A stretch of 64,000 nucleotides of DNA from a bacterium (GCA_020444065.1 JAHLLQ010000004.1:124001-188000), one strand, 5' to 3'; positions 45,736-54,852 are shown, counted from the stretch's first letter. Numbers and translations are program-made. Notes: generated by a model from the sequence alone, not told the origin.

Positions 45736-48639
45736 TTAACGATGCCAGCGGCCGAAGACAGTGCGCCCGAAAGCTTCGACGACATGCATGGCGTAGCGAC
45801 CCGTGCCGTCGGCGATCTGGTGACGGCAACTGAAACCGTTCGCAACAATGATTGTCCGATCGTTTGCCTCGCGAACAGCGGGCAGGAGCCGACGCTCTCC
45901 GATCGCGTTTGAAATCTCGTAGTGTTCCGCCTCGTAACCGAACGAGCCTGCCATGCCGCAACACCCGGAATCGACTTCTCGGATCACGGGGGGCTTGCCC
46001 GGCGAGGTGAGTTCCAACAGCCGTCGTGTCGCGTTCGTCGTCTCAAGCGCCTTCTGATGGCAATGCCCGTGAATGAGAAACTCCGGCAGGATGGGCTGAA
46101 ACCGGGGACGGAGTCGGCTTGCTTCCAGTGTGCGCACCAGAAAGTCGTCTGCGCCGAACGCATTGCGCGCCACCTGTTGCGCCGTCATGCGATTCGGAAC
46201 CAGGTCCGGCAAGTCATCCTTCAAAGCGGACAGGCAACTCGGTTCGAGCACAAGCACCGGCACGCCCTCCTCCGCGTACGGCGCCAAGGTCTCGACCGTG
46301 CGCGCGCCGTCGCGCCGGGCGGCATCCAGGAAACCCTTCGAGATGCGGGTGCGCTGGCAGCACGCCCCGGAAATCAACTCCACGCGATAGCCCAACACGG
46401 CGAGTACACGCACGAGCAGACGCGCTGGGCCAGTTTCGTGATAGCTCGCCCAGCAATCGCCGAACAATGCAACGCGCGGTGCGTCGGAGGAAAGATGTTC
46501 GCGCCGGCGCATGAACCAATCGCGCAAGGGCTGGCGCGCGAACTTCGGCAACGTGCGTTCCGTTGCGATGCCCAGGCGATCGAGAACCTGCCGCCGGATG
46601 ATGGAACTCTTCAACGCGGCATTCGCGAACGGGGCCAGCCCGCCGCTGAACAGGGCCCCTGAGCGTGGAGCTTCGGCGAATAGTCGCTCACGCAACGTCT
46701 TTCCGTACTTCGCGTGCCAGTGCGCGAGGAACTCGCTCTTCAGTCGCGCCATGTCGACATTGCTGGGGCACTCTGTCTTGCACGCCTTGCATTCAAGGCA
46801 AAGGTCGAGCACCTCGTGCAAGCGCTTATCGCCGAGTCCCTTCGGGCCAAGTTGGCCAGAGATCGCTAGCCGTAGTGCATTCGCACGACCACGCGTCGTG
46901 TGTTCTTCGTCGCGCGTTGCCATGTAGGACGGACACATCGTTCCCTCGCCCGTCTTACGGCAGGCTCCAACGCCGTTGCACATTTCAATGGCGCCCGCAA
47001 AGCCGCGCATCTCGGAGAAACGGAAGAACGTCTCGGGCAACCGCACGTTGTAATGCGGACCGAAGCGCTGATTCTCTCCGATTGCCGGTGTATCGAAGAT
47101 TCGGCCGGGATTCATCAAACCATCCGGATCGAAAACGCGCTTCGTTTCGCGAAACGCCTCAATCATTTCAGGGCCCCAGAACTCCTCGTTCAACGCACCG
47201 CGCGAGATTCCATCGCCGTGCTCGCCGCTCCACGAGCCGCCGAACTCCTTCACCATCTGCATCGTCTCGCGCGCAATTGGCTCGAGCATTTCGCGATGGT
47301 CGGTGCGCTTCATGTTCATCACCGGGCGCACATGCACGACGCCGACGCTGGCGTGTCCATAGAGCAGCGTCCGGATGCCGCGCTGCGCACAGATCTGGAC
47401 AACACGAGGCAGATACTCCGCAAGCCGCTCCGGGGGAACGCACGCATCCTCGATAAAGGGCACGGGCTTTTCGTCGCCGGGCATGGCCAGCATCACGCCG
47501 AGGCTCTTGCGACGTAGTTCGGTCAGTCGGGCGCGCGCCACTGCATCCACAATCACCGGGTTCGCATAGCCGATCGCGTTACCGCTCAGGTCTCGTGTCA
47601 GGCGACTCGTCACCGCCTTCAGCGCCTCGTCTGACTCCGCGCTCAGTTCGACGACCAGCATCGCCTCCGGCCGGCCTTCGATGAATCCGCAGAGATCGCG
47701 CGTGCTCGGATTGTTTTGAGAGAGGCGAATCAACTCGCCATCCATCAACTCGACCGAGAGAGGATCGTGCGCGAGCAACTGAGGTACGGCGCGCAGCGCT
47801 TCGTCCATCGAAACAAAATGAATTGCCACTGCGGCGACGTGCTCGGGTGGCTCGGAGATCGCAACGGTGGCTTCCAGCATCACCGCCAGCGTTCCCTCGG
47901 CGCCGCAGATCAGCTTGGCAAGATTCCACGGTTGGCCGAGCGCAAACTCGTCCAGGCTGTACCCTCCGACGCGTCGCATGACCTTCGGGAAACGCGCTTC
48001 GATCAACTCCCGATGGCGATCCAGCACCGTTCCAATACCGCGCAAGAGACGGCCTTCTATGGAATCTCCCGCGATTAAGTCGGCAACTTCCTGCGGCGAT
48101 CGCTGGCGCAATTCGACGAACTCGCCCGATGCCAGCATAACGCGACACGCAATGACGTGTTCCGACGTGCGCCCATACTGGATGCTTCGCATACCGCTGG
48201 AGTTGTTGCCGATCATGCCGCCGATATTCGCGCGATTGCTCGTCGAAGTTTCCGGCGCGAACTCGAGACCATGAGGCTTCAGTTGCGCGTTCAACTCGTC
48301 GCGTACAACGCCGGGCTGCACGCGCGCCCAACGTTCCGACGGATTGATCTCAAGGACGCGGTTCATGTGCTTCGAAACATCCAGCACAATCCCGCTGTTC
48401 GTCGCCTGCCCGGCCAGGCTTGTCCCGCCGCCGCGTGGAAGAACGGCTATGCGGTGGCGTCGGGCGATCTCCAGGGCGATCGCGATGTCTGCTTCCGAGC
48501 GCGGCGTTACAACGGCGATCGGCTCGAACTGATACAGGCTCGCATCCGTGGCATAGATTCCACGTCGGACACGATCGACCAGGACTTCTGAAGGAAGCCG
48601 ACGCCTGAGCTCATCGCGAACCTGATCGTACAGCAACAT
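45736..48639 (-). CDS. FAD-linked oxidase with Fe-S and CCG domains (D-2-hydroxyacid dehydrogenase type)
   Basis: A 967-residue fusion of the GlcD/YdiJ type. Residues 1-250 hold a PCMH-type FAD-binding domain (VLPRGGGTSLAGQATNSGIVLDVSK, ANIGGMIGNNSSGMRSIQYGRT). A FAD-linked oxidase C-terminal domain follows, ending SWSGEHGDGISRG. Then come Fe-S clusters (CNGVGACRKTGEGTMCPSY and CLECKACKTECPSNVDM) and two CCG-type domains (ISGACCQRT, EVDSGCCGMAGSFGYE), as in GlpC/HdrB. Such proteins oxidise D-lactate, D-2-hydroxyglutarate or glycolate and pass electrons to quinone; the substrate is not fixed by sequence. It is 9 bases downstream of the DUF1028 gene. Confidence 0.93.
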   Translation of the reverse strand: MLLYDQVRDELRRRLPSEVLVDRVRRGIYATDASLYQFEPIAVVTPRSEADIAIALEIARRHRIAVLPRGGGTSLAGQATNSGIVLDVSKHMNRVLEINPSERWARVQPGVVRDELNAQLKPHGLEFAPETSTSNRANIGGMIGNNSSGMRSIQYGRTSEHVIACRVMLASGEFVELRQRSPQEVADLIAGDSIEGRLLRGIGTVLDRHRELIEARFPKVMRRVGGYSLDEFALGQPWNLAKLICGAEGTLAVMLEATVAISEPPEHVAAVAIHFVSMDEALRAVPQLLAHDPLSVELMDGELIRLSQNNPSTRDLCGFIEGRPEAMLVVELSAESDEALKAVTSRLTRDLSGNAIGYANPVIVDAVARARLTELRRKSLGVMLAMPGDEKPVPFIEDACVPPERLAEYLPRVVQICAQRGIRTLLYGHASVGVVHVRPVMNMKRTDHREMLEPIARETMQMVKEFGGSWSGEHGDGISRGALNEEFWGPEMIEAFRETKRVFDPDGLMNPGRIFDTPAIGENQRFGPHYNVRLPETFFRFSEMRGFAGAIEMCNGVGACRKTGEGTMCPSYMATRDEEHTTRGRANALRLAISGQLGPKGLGDKRLHEVLDLCLECKACKTECPSNVDMARLKSEFLAHWHAKYGKTLRERLFAEAPRSGALFSGGLAPFANAALKSSIIRRQVLDRLGIATERTLPKFARQPLRDWFMRRREHLSSDAPRVALFGDCWASYHETGPARLLVRVLAVLGYRVELISGACCQRTRISKGFLDAARRDGARTVETLAPYAEEGVPVLVLEPSCLSALKDDLPDLVPNRMTAQQVARNAFGADDFLVRTLEASRLRPRFQPILPEFLIHGHCHQKALETTNATRRLLELTSPGKPPVIREVDSGCCGMAGSFGYEAEHYEISNAIGERRLLPAVREANDRTIIVANGFSCRHQIADGTGRYAMHVVEAFGRTVFGRWHR

Positions 48640-48648
48640 GCCTCTTGC

Positions 48649-49638
48649 TCACTCCGTCCCCACTAATTTCTTGAATTCGGGGTCATTGTACAGCCACTCG
48701 TAATCTGGATCCTGTGCGGCGCGCGGACCATAGCGCTCATCCAGGGCAATGGCCTTGCCCAGCAATTCCAGCGCACCGGACTTCTTGCCTGCCTTCGACA
48801 GGAAGCACCCGTAGTGGTAATAGCCTTCCGGATTCTTCGGCTGCAGAGCGATCATCTCGTCGCCCATATCGAAAGCGCGATCGAATTCCTTCTCATCCGC
48901 GAGGCGATAGCCTTCCATGATGAGCGCGTTGTACTTCCAGATGTGAAAGATGCGGCGCAGTTCTTTGATCGGCTCTTCGTGATCGTCCACGCGCAGATCG
49001 CAATACACATCGTTGTAGCCGCCGTAGCCCGCGCCCTTCTTGACGATATAGATCGCGGCGGATTGCATGCCGCGCGAGTCGCCGCCGGCTGCCTGTCCCG
49101 CTTCAATCGCGCGCAGCAGGCGTTCGCCGAGAAGTTCACCCTTGGAATCGAGATAGGCCTTCTCCATTGCGACGACGACCTCTTCGCCCGTCAGGATGTT
49201 GCCTTGCACGGCGTAATTCTTCCCCGCACGGCCGCCTGCCCATTCCATGCACTCCTTGCCCGTGTACGTGGCTGAGTGCCCTTCCGCATCGACGATTCCG
49301 ACCTGGCGATGTTCGCGTTGCTGGTCGCTGGCCAGCAGAAGGTCGAGCGTCTCATGCACAGACATACCTTCCTTCAGCAGACGCAAGCCGCGCGGCCCGA
49401 AGGTCGTGTTGCCGAATGCCTGGCTCGCGATCGCACCGACTTCCGCTTCGGCAAACGGCACGACGGATCCGACGGCGAAGAACTTCGACTGCACGGCTAC
49501 GCCGAGTTCTCCGGTTTCCGGATCGTAGGCGACGATCGAAAACGTGGAGATGTTCTCTGTTGGTTGTTCGGCCCTGGCGACCGTGAAAAGACCCGCGAGA
49601 AGCAACAGGGCGAGGAATGTGACTTTGAATCGGACCAT
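48649..49638 (-). CDS. Secreted DUF1028 domain protein
   Basis: A 329-residue exported protein. Residues 1-23 are a signal peptide ending ARA. The DUF1028 domain (about 30-240) has the blocks TFSIVAYDPETGELGVAVQSKFFAVGSVVPFAEA and YAVQGNILTGEEVV, with DSRGMQSAAIYIVKKGAGYGG, and is thought to have an Ntn-hydrolase-like fold of unknown substrate. The last 80 residues form TPR-like helices (NPEGYYHYGCFLSKAGKKSGALELL). The ATG has AGGAGG 8 bases upstream. It sits between the surface protein at 49663 and the FAD dehydrogenase with short gaps, which suggests one transcript. Confidence 0.9.
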   Translation of the reverse strand: MVRFKVTFLALLLLAGLFTVARAEQPTENISTFSIVAYDPETGELGVAVQSKFFAVGSVVPFAEAEVGAIASQAFGNTTFGPRGLRLLKEGMSVHETLDLLLASDQQREHRQVGIVDAEGHSATYTGKECMEWAGGRAGKNYAVQGNILTGEEVVVAMEKAYLDSKGELLGERLLRAIEAGQAAGGDSRGMQSAAIYIVKKGAGYGGYNDVYCDLRVDDHEEPIKELRRIFHIWKYNALIMEGYRLADEKEFDRAFDMGDEMIALQPKNPEGYYHYGCFLSKAGKKSGALELLGKAIALDERYGPRAAQDPDYEWLYNDPEFKKLVGTE

Positions 49639-49662
49639 GATCGAACCTCCTGAGGAAGTGCG

Positions 49663-50982
49663 TTATTGTTCGGCACAGCGTACTTGAGCGGCAATCGTTT
49701 CTCCATCAATTACCCAAGTCGTTTCCGGTTCCGCCACCAGGCGATCCGTGCGCACCAGCACAAGGACTTCACCCGAGGGCAGATTCTTCAAGTCTACATG
49801 CGATGTCGAGGCGGCCAATTTCTGCGTGGCGATGATCTGCGATGGCCGTGGGGCGTTGGCATCTGCGGCCGCCTCAACGACAGCAAGTTCAAAAGGTACA
49901 TCCGGCGGATTAACGATGCTGATGGAAAGAGTGCCGCCGCCATCCAGCGCCACTCGCCCCTCCCAGTTGTAGTCCGTTGTCCCCGAGATTTCGATGTCTG
50001 TCGCGATTGTGCGCTTCCACGCCGGAGACATCGTGGCCTCCTGGAGTTCCAGCATATATGTGCCATACGTCAGCGGCGAAACCGTCAGGCAATCGCCTTC
50101 CGGCGCAAGCAGGCGGTAGTAGTCTTGAGAGATCGGATCATCCTGCAGCGACAGGCGAAACCACGCATCCGTCGGTTCCGCAGTGAAGCAGATGCCGAAG
50201 CCCGCAGCTTCCTCGAAGTGAAACTCCTGGATGACGTCGTCGCGAACATCGAGCACGAGCCGATCCGGCAAACACGCCAGCGCATCTGTGGTCGGAACAT
50301 CCGATCGGCCGGCAACAACCAGTTCGTAAATCGACGGTTCGACGTTCGCGAACAGGATACTGCCCGAGGGGCTCGACTTCATTCGACGCGCAACGAGCTC
50401 CGGCTCATTGATCTCGACAAGATACACAATGCCATTCTGCAGGGGGGCGTCTCCAAAGGTGATCTCTCCCCCGACTTCCGGCAGCTTGTCGCCTCCCATT
50501 TCGACAATCAGATCCTGGCTCTGCGAGAGGCGGAACTCGCGGCGTGCCACGAAGCCCGAATCCGTACGAACCAGCAGTTGATAGATATCTTCGTCCAATC
50601 CTGGAAAGCGGAATCCCTCCGCCGATTGCTCTCTAACCGTTTGCCACGCATGATCCTGCCACCTTTGCAGAACAGCGCGCTGCGCATCAGGATAAGTTGT
50701 GAAGTTCACGCGGCCGGCCACTGATCCGAGAGCAGGTGTCGGAGAAGGCGTCGGCTCCGGGGTTGGCGTCGGTGTCAAGGGAGGCGATTGTGTGGGCGTT
50801 GCCGCTGGCTTGATTCCCTGTACCGCTTCCGGCCCGCCTGCGAGCGTGATCGCGGAGGCCCGCTCTGAAGCTTCACGATTCTGCCGGGCGAGCGACGTGA
50901 GTTGAATCCAGACAAGACCCACGACGGTCAGAAGCACGACCGCTGCGACGACCGCCAGTATCTTGTCGGGCTTCTTCCACAT
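49663..50982 (-). CDS. Membrane-anchored surface protein with Thr/Pro stalk and beta-sandwich modules
   Basis: A 439-residue protein of unknown function. Residues 9-29 are an uncleaved signal anchor. A Thr/Pro stalk (PTPTPEPTPSPTP near 70-85) follows. The remainder is beta-rich modules with repeats of the carboxypeptidase-regulatory type (GSVAGRVNFTTYPDAQ, VGGEITFGDAPLQNGIVYLVE, LTYGTYMLELQEA). Three separate Cys (CLPDR, GICF, GDCL) may form disulfides. The design matches the protein at 6799-9600 and the kinase-FGE fusion. It starts a minus-strand run with DUF1028, dehydrogenase and CPBP genes. Confidence 0.7.
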   Translation of the reverse strand: MWKKPDKILAVVAAVVLLTVVGLVWIQLTSLARQNREASERASAITLAGGPEAVQGIKPAATPTQSPPLTPTPTPEPTPSPTPALGSVAGRVNFTTYPDAQRAVLQRWQDHAWQTVREQSAEGFRFPGLDEDIYQLLVRTDSGFVARREFRLSQSQDLIVEMGGDKLPEVGGEITFGDAPLQNGIVYLVEINEPELVARRMKSSPSGSILFANVEPSIYELVVAGRSDVPTTDALACLPDRLVLDVRDDVIQEFHFEEAAGFGICFTAEPTDAWFRLSLQDDPISQDYYRLLAPEGDCLTVSPLTYGTYMLELQEATMSPAWKRTIATDIEISGTTDYNWEGRVALDGGGTLSISIVNPPDVPFELAVVEAAADANAPRPSQIIATQKLAASTSHVDLKNLPSGEVLVLVRTDRLVAEPETTWVIDGETIAAQVRCAEQ

Positions 50983-51070
50983 GGCAGGCCTCTCCGCGCG
51001 TTCTCAACGCCGGGAGCAGTCTGCAGACTCGCGCGGGTGGGCGGAAATCGAAAAGACTCGGGAAGAGGGA

Positions 51071-53002
51071 CTATGCGGGTTGCGGAATCGGTTGGGGGGC
51101 GCCGTGCGTGCCACTGGGCAGCTTCTGTTCGGTCCGCAGGAGGAGCCGAAGGCTGTTCAGAACGACCAGCACCGTGCCGCCTTCGTGCCCGAACACGCCG
51201 AGCGACAACGGCAGTCCACCGACGATTGCAAACCCGACCAGAATCGCCGCCGCGCCGATTGCGACGACCAGGTTCTGGCGAACAATCCGCCGCGCCGCAC
51301 GGCCAAGATCGAGCGCCTCGACAAGGTCCGGCAGACGATCCTTGACGAGCACGATGTCCGCCTGCGCGAGCGTTGCGGCGCTGCCGCGCATACCCATGGC
51401 AACGCCGACTTCCGCGGCGGCCAGCGCCGGCGCATCGTTCACGCCATCGCCGACCATCATGACCTGACCGCCGCTGCTCCCGTCCGCCGCCTTTGCAACG
51501 GCTTCCCATTTCTGCTCCGGGCGCAAATCGCCGAAGGCTTCCTCGATGCCCAACTGGCCCGCCAGGCGATTGACTGCGTTGGTCAGGTCTCCGCTGAGAA
51601 GCAGAACGCGCACACCGCGTTGCTTCAATGCCGCGACGGTTTCCGCTGCCTGCTCGCGAAGCGTCTCGCTCAAATGGAAACACATCCGCGGCTGGCCATC
51701 GGCAGACAGAACGACGCGTGCATTCTGCGCCGCTGCACACTCCTCGCCGTCGCGATGCTTAACCGGGCAACGCCCCAGCATCACCTTACCGCCATCATGC
51801 AGCGCATGCACGCCTTCCCCCGCGACCTCGGCGATGTCACTGAGATCGTGTCGGCACTCATCAGAATCTTCGGAAATGTGGCGCAGCACGGCGCCCGCCG
51901 CGGGATGCGTTGACGACCCGGCCAGACGGCGCGCCAGAGAAAGCTGATGATCACGATCTTCGGAATACGGCGTAACGCTGCTGACGCTCGGCTCGCCGGT
52001 CGTCAGCGTACCCGTTTTGTCCAGCGCAACCGTTCGTACGCCTGCTGCGGCGAGCAAACCGCGGCCACCGTGGAAGAGAATTCCGCGGCGTGCTCCAGCC
52101 GCGATGCCCGCCAGGACGGCACTCGGAATCGACAACACCAGTGCGCACGGCGACCCCGCAACAAGTAGAACCATGGCGCGATAACCCGCGACCTTGAACG
52201 GCAGGCCCAACGCCAACCACCAGATCAGAAATCCCGCAATCGATGCGAACAGAATCGCCGCCGTGAAGTACCGCCCGACGCGATCGCTCAGGACTTGCGC
52301 CTGAGAACGATGGCTGGGTGCGGACTCGACCAACTGGATGATCTTCTGGTAGGCGCTTTCTCGTGCGAGATGAATGACCTGGACGCGGACAAGCCCCCCG
52401 CCGTTCAACGCGCCCGAGGGAATCTCCGCACCCGGTTCCGGCGTCAACGGTTCGGACTCGCCGGTGATCGCCGACATGTCGATCGTCGTCTTTCCCTGCG
52501 CCAGGATGCAATCGACGGGGAACTTTTCGCCGGGGCGAACTTGCAGCAGATCGCCGGCCTTGATTTGATCGAGCGGAATCTCCTCGACGTCATCGTCGCT
52601 TCCCACGCGATGCGCCGTGTCCGGCATTTCCGTCGTCAGCGCTTCGATGGCCGACCGCGTACGACGACGCGCGTAGGCCTCCATGGAACGGCTTGCTCCG
52701 AAGAGCACGAGCAATGTTGCGCCCTCCGCCGGATGCCCGAGCGCCCATGCTCCCAACGCAACCAGCAGCATCAGGAAATCGACATCGAACGTTCCCTCGG
52801 CGATTTCCTCGGCGGCCTCGACCAATGGATACCGCATCCCGGCCGCAAAACTGATCAGGTAGAACACCGAGGCAAGCGGCAACCACAGATGCTCGGCCGT
52901 CATCGCGAGCAATAACGCCACCAGGCAAATCACCGTCGCAACGATCTGCGGCTGCCAGTCGGCGGATTCTTCTTCGTGGTTGTGGTTGGCCTGATCACTC
53001 AT
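51071..53002 (-). CDS. P1B-type heavy-metal ATPase, SPC (P1B-4-like) class
   Basis: A 643-residue metal-exporting P-type ATPase. It has TGES (180-183, actuator), SPC in the sixth helix (284-286), the phosphorylation site DKTGT (328-332), an HP locus with STHP, and MVGDGVNDAPAL. The SPC motif in place of CPC and the HEGGT block near the C-terminus mark the P1B-4 group, known to export Co(II), Zn(II) or Fe(II). There is no N-terminal Cys-rich metal-binding domain; a short His-containing HNHEEE stretch takes its place. Start: ATG at 53002. No metal regulator gene is adjacent. Confidence 0.94.
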   Translation of the reverse strand: MSDQANHNHEEESADWQPQIVATVICLVALLLAMTAEHLWLPLASVFYLISFAAGMRYPLVEAAEEIAEGTFDVDFLMLLVALGAWALGHPAEGATLLVLFGASRSMEAYARRRTRSAIEALTTEMPDTAHRVGSDDDVEEIPLDQIKAGDLLQVRPGEKFPVDCILAQGKTTIDMSAITGESEPLTPEPGAEIPSGALNGGGLVRVQVIHLARESAYQKIIQLVESAPSHRSQAQVLSDRVGRYFTAAILFASIAGFLIWWLALGLPFKVAGYRAMVLLVAGSPCALVLSIPSAVLAGIAAGARRGILFHGGRGLLAAAGVRTVALDKTGTLTTGEPSVSSVTPYSEDRDHQLSLARRLAGSSTHPAAGAVLRHISEDSDECRHDLSDIAEVAGEGVHALHDGGKVMLGRCPVKHRDGEECAAAQNARVVLSADGQPRMCFHLSETLREQAAETVAALKQRGVRVLLLSGDLTNAVNRLAGQLGIEEAFGDLRPEQKWEAVAKAADGSSGGQVMMVGDGVNDAPALAAAEVGVAMGMRGSAATLAQADIVLVKDRLPDLVEALDLGRAARRIVRQNLVVAIGAAAILVGFAIVGGLPLSLGVFGHEGGTVLVVLNSLRLLLRTEQKLPSGTHGAPQPIPQPA

Positions 53003-53115
53003 AGTGCATTGATCGTAGGCACGGTCCGTTCCCACGGCAAACTCTTAATTTCGTCGGGAAGTGGGGGAGAGGTTTGAGTATGCCAAGACCCGTTTGGAGT
53101 GCATCGCCTGGTGGT

Positions 53116-53132
53116 GGCAAGCATGGCTTGCC
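53116..53132. repeat. Short intergenic palindrome downstream of the TIR-kinase gene
   Basis: GGCAAGC-ATG-GCTTGCC, a perfect 7-bp stem with no T run on either strand, in the gap between the end of the TIR-kinase gene and the start of the metal ATPase. It resembles the GCCGGC palindrome at 13296 in kind, not in exact sequence. Confidence 0.35.
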
Positions 53133-53170
53133 CTGAACGAACGTTGAAGCGCGACTTCAGCAGTCGAGGC

Positions 53171-54529
53171 CTAATCCCCTTCTGCGTCCAGTGCATTCTC
53201 GATGAAGTTGGCCAATGCCATCAAAGATTCGTCGGAGTGTTTGAACATCTGATACTGACGCAGGGAGCGTGGTAGATCTCTGGGCTCCATCCCGTCGATA
53301 TAGGAGAATACGTGGCCCGCCGGTTTCAGACCACTCCGAATATCATTGATGAAGCCGCTCCACTCGGACTCAACCCACCTCGATTCCAGGTGCTCTCTCG
53401 AGGTTCCGACGGCAACGACTACCATGGCGGCATCAAGCGCGCGATCAATGGCTTGCTGATACGCCGAGGCGCCCATCTTCTCGAGCGAGACGCTGCTCAG
53501 AAATACCTTGAAGCCCCTGGCGGTAAGGTAGTCGTAGAGCGTACGGGCCAGTTGGCTGTCTCTGGTCTGCCGTCCATTCGCATCGAGATTCTTGAAGGAA
53601 ATGAAGACTTGATGGTCGGAATCTGAAGTTCGGGTGCTGGCACGAGTCTTCTCTTCGAGAGGTCGCGTGCCCGGCGCGGGGGATTCGGACTGGAACGTTC
53701 CCAGCAGGCTTTCTATCTCATCCATACAGGCCGATGCGGATGGGAAGCGGGCGTCGGGATTCTTCGCCAGAAGCTTATCGATCAGGTATTGGCACTGTCT
53801 GTGTCGGGATGGCAGGGAGGGAACAGGTTCTCTGATGTGCATCTTAAGCACTTCGATCGGAGTCTTGTCGTCGAAAGGCTTCGTTCCAGTCAGCATCTCG
53901 TAGATTGTAATTCCCAGATTGTAGAGATCGCTGCGCCCATCGATGTCCGACCCTCCACGGATCTGTTCCGGACTCATATAGTGTTCGGTGCCCGCGTACC
54001 AACCGGTGATGCGGTCCAAATCACTCGTCACGACTTCACGGGTATAGCCGCTGAGCATTGTGCTTCTCGTAGCATCAAACCAGACGTTGCTCGGTTTGAC
54101 ATCCCGATGAACCAGACCCCTGCCGTGGATGTACTCCAACGCGCGACAGATATCTTTGGCGACTTCAAGGGTCTGGGGAACTGCAATGCTCCCTTGATCG
54201 AGTCCTTGCGAGAGCGTCCCTCCGTATGGATAGGCAGCAATATAGAAAGGGGTCCCATCATACTCGCCGACGTCATAGACTGGAACGATGTTTGGGTGAT
54301 TGAATCCTGCAGCAGTGTCCCCTTCATTTTTGAATCGCTCCTCCTCGTCTCTGAACGCCCCCTGGCGGCTCTTCTCAGGGGGGCGAAAAGCGTGAATTCG
54401 CGAAATCTTCAAGACCACTCGTCTGTCGTAGCGCTCATCGATCGCCTCGTAGGCCTCGTGCAATCCTTCGGTCGCCATGTGCGACCCGATGCGATAGTGG
54501 CCCAGTCTGGTGTCCTTTGGGATCGTCAT
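53171..54529 (-). CDS. Degenerate Ser/Thr kinase fused to a C-terminal TIR-like domain
   Basis: A 452-residue fusion. Residues 9-275 follow the Hanks kinase fold: Lys41 in VVLKIS, HRDVKPSN at 141-148, YMSPEQI at 184-190 and DGRSDLYNLGITIYEMLTG. The Gly loop is lost (MATEGLHEAY where LGEGGMGEVY is expected), and the Mg-binding DFG aligns with Ser-Gly-Tyr (160-162). It is therefore probably a pseudokinase or an atypical kinase. A polar linker (280-304) leads to a TIR-like domain (about 306-440): VFISFKNLD, LARTLYDYLTARGFKVFLSS, and WVESEW, where a Glu could be the NADase catalytic residue. No signal peptide or membrane helix is visible, so it is cytoplasmic. It stands alone in an AT-richer stretch. 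Its role in signalling or phage defence is inference. Confidence 0.85.
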   Translation of the reverse strand: MTIPKDTRLGHYRIGSHMATEGLHEAYEAIDERYDRRVVLKISRIHAFRPPEKSRQGAFRDEEERFKNEGDTAAGFNHPNIVPVYDVGEYDGTPFYIAAYPYGGTLSQGLDQGSIAVPQTLEVAKDICRALEYIHGRGLVHRDVKPSNVWFDATRSTMLSGYTREVVTSDLDRITGWYAGTEHYMSPEQIRGGSDIDGRSDLYNLGITIYEMLTGTKPFDDKTPIEVLKMHIREPVPSLPSRHRQCQYLIDKLLAKNPDARFPSASACMDEIESLLGTFQSESPAPGTRPLEEKTRASTRTSDSDHQVFISFKNLDANGRQTRDSQLARTLYDYLTARGFKVFLSSVSLEKMGASAYQQAIDRALDAAMVVVAVGTSREHLESRWVESEWSGFINDIRSGLKPAGHVFSYIDGMEPRDLPRSLRQYQMFKHSDESLMALANFIENALDAEGD

Positions 54530-54828
54530 GACGATGTTGCTGCCTTTCTGTGCAGGAGGTTCCGCAACTCATAGACGCAGGAAGTGGGTTCGGTACCCAT
54601 TTCGGATTGCCACATCTCCGCCGGACACGTGGCGAAATACCGTTTCTTCAACTGACGATTGAAAGACCTCGACACCCTCACTCGCTGCCGCGGCTACTAC
54701 TCCGATCATCCAGGTTCTCCTGCGAGGCGCAATACGCAATGATACTGTTCGAGATTGTGATTCGCGAGGTCGGTGAGAATCCTTTACCGCGGCTCTGCGC
54801 CATCCCGGGGCGGAGCGCAAAAAGGAGA
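54530..54828. other. 299-base intergenic gap without a supported gene
   Basis: This lies between the start of the TIR-kinase gene and the terminator of the E2 gene. An 83-codon open frame exists on the minus strand (54569-54820), but it has Arg-rich, non-family content and no convincing ribosome site, so it is not called. The promoter of the TIR-kinase gene should lie here; no strong boxes were found. Confidence 0.5.
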
Positions 54829-54852
54829 GGGCCCTGCCGGTTGGCAGGGCCC
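54829..54852 (-). terminator. Rho-independent terminator of the E1-E2 operon
   Basis: A perfect 10-bp stem, GGGCCCTGCC and its complement around GGTT, followed on the minus strand by TCTCCTTTTTGCGC. It begins 31 bases after the E2 stop codon. Confidence 0.85.

Noticed and set aside
54569-54820. 83-codon minus-strand frame in the gap before the E1-E2 terminator
   Set aside because: Arg-rich start, no ribosome site, no family; it overlaps the start region of nothing and remains unsupported.
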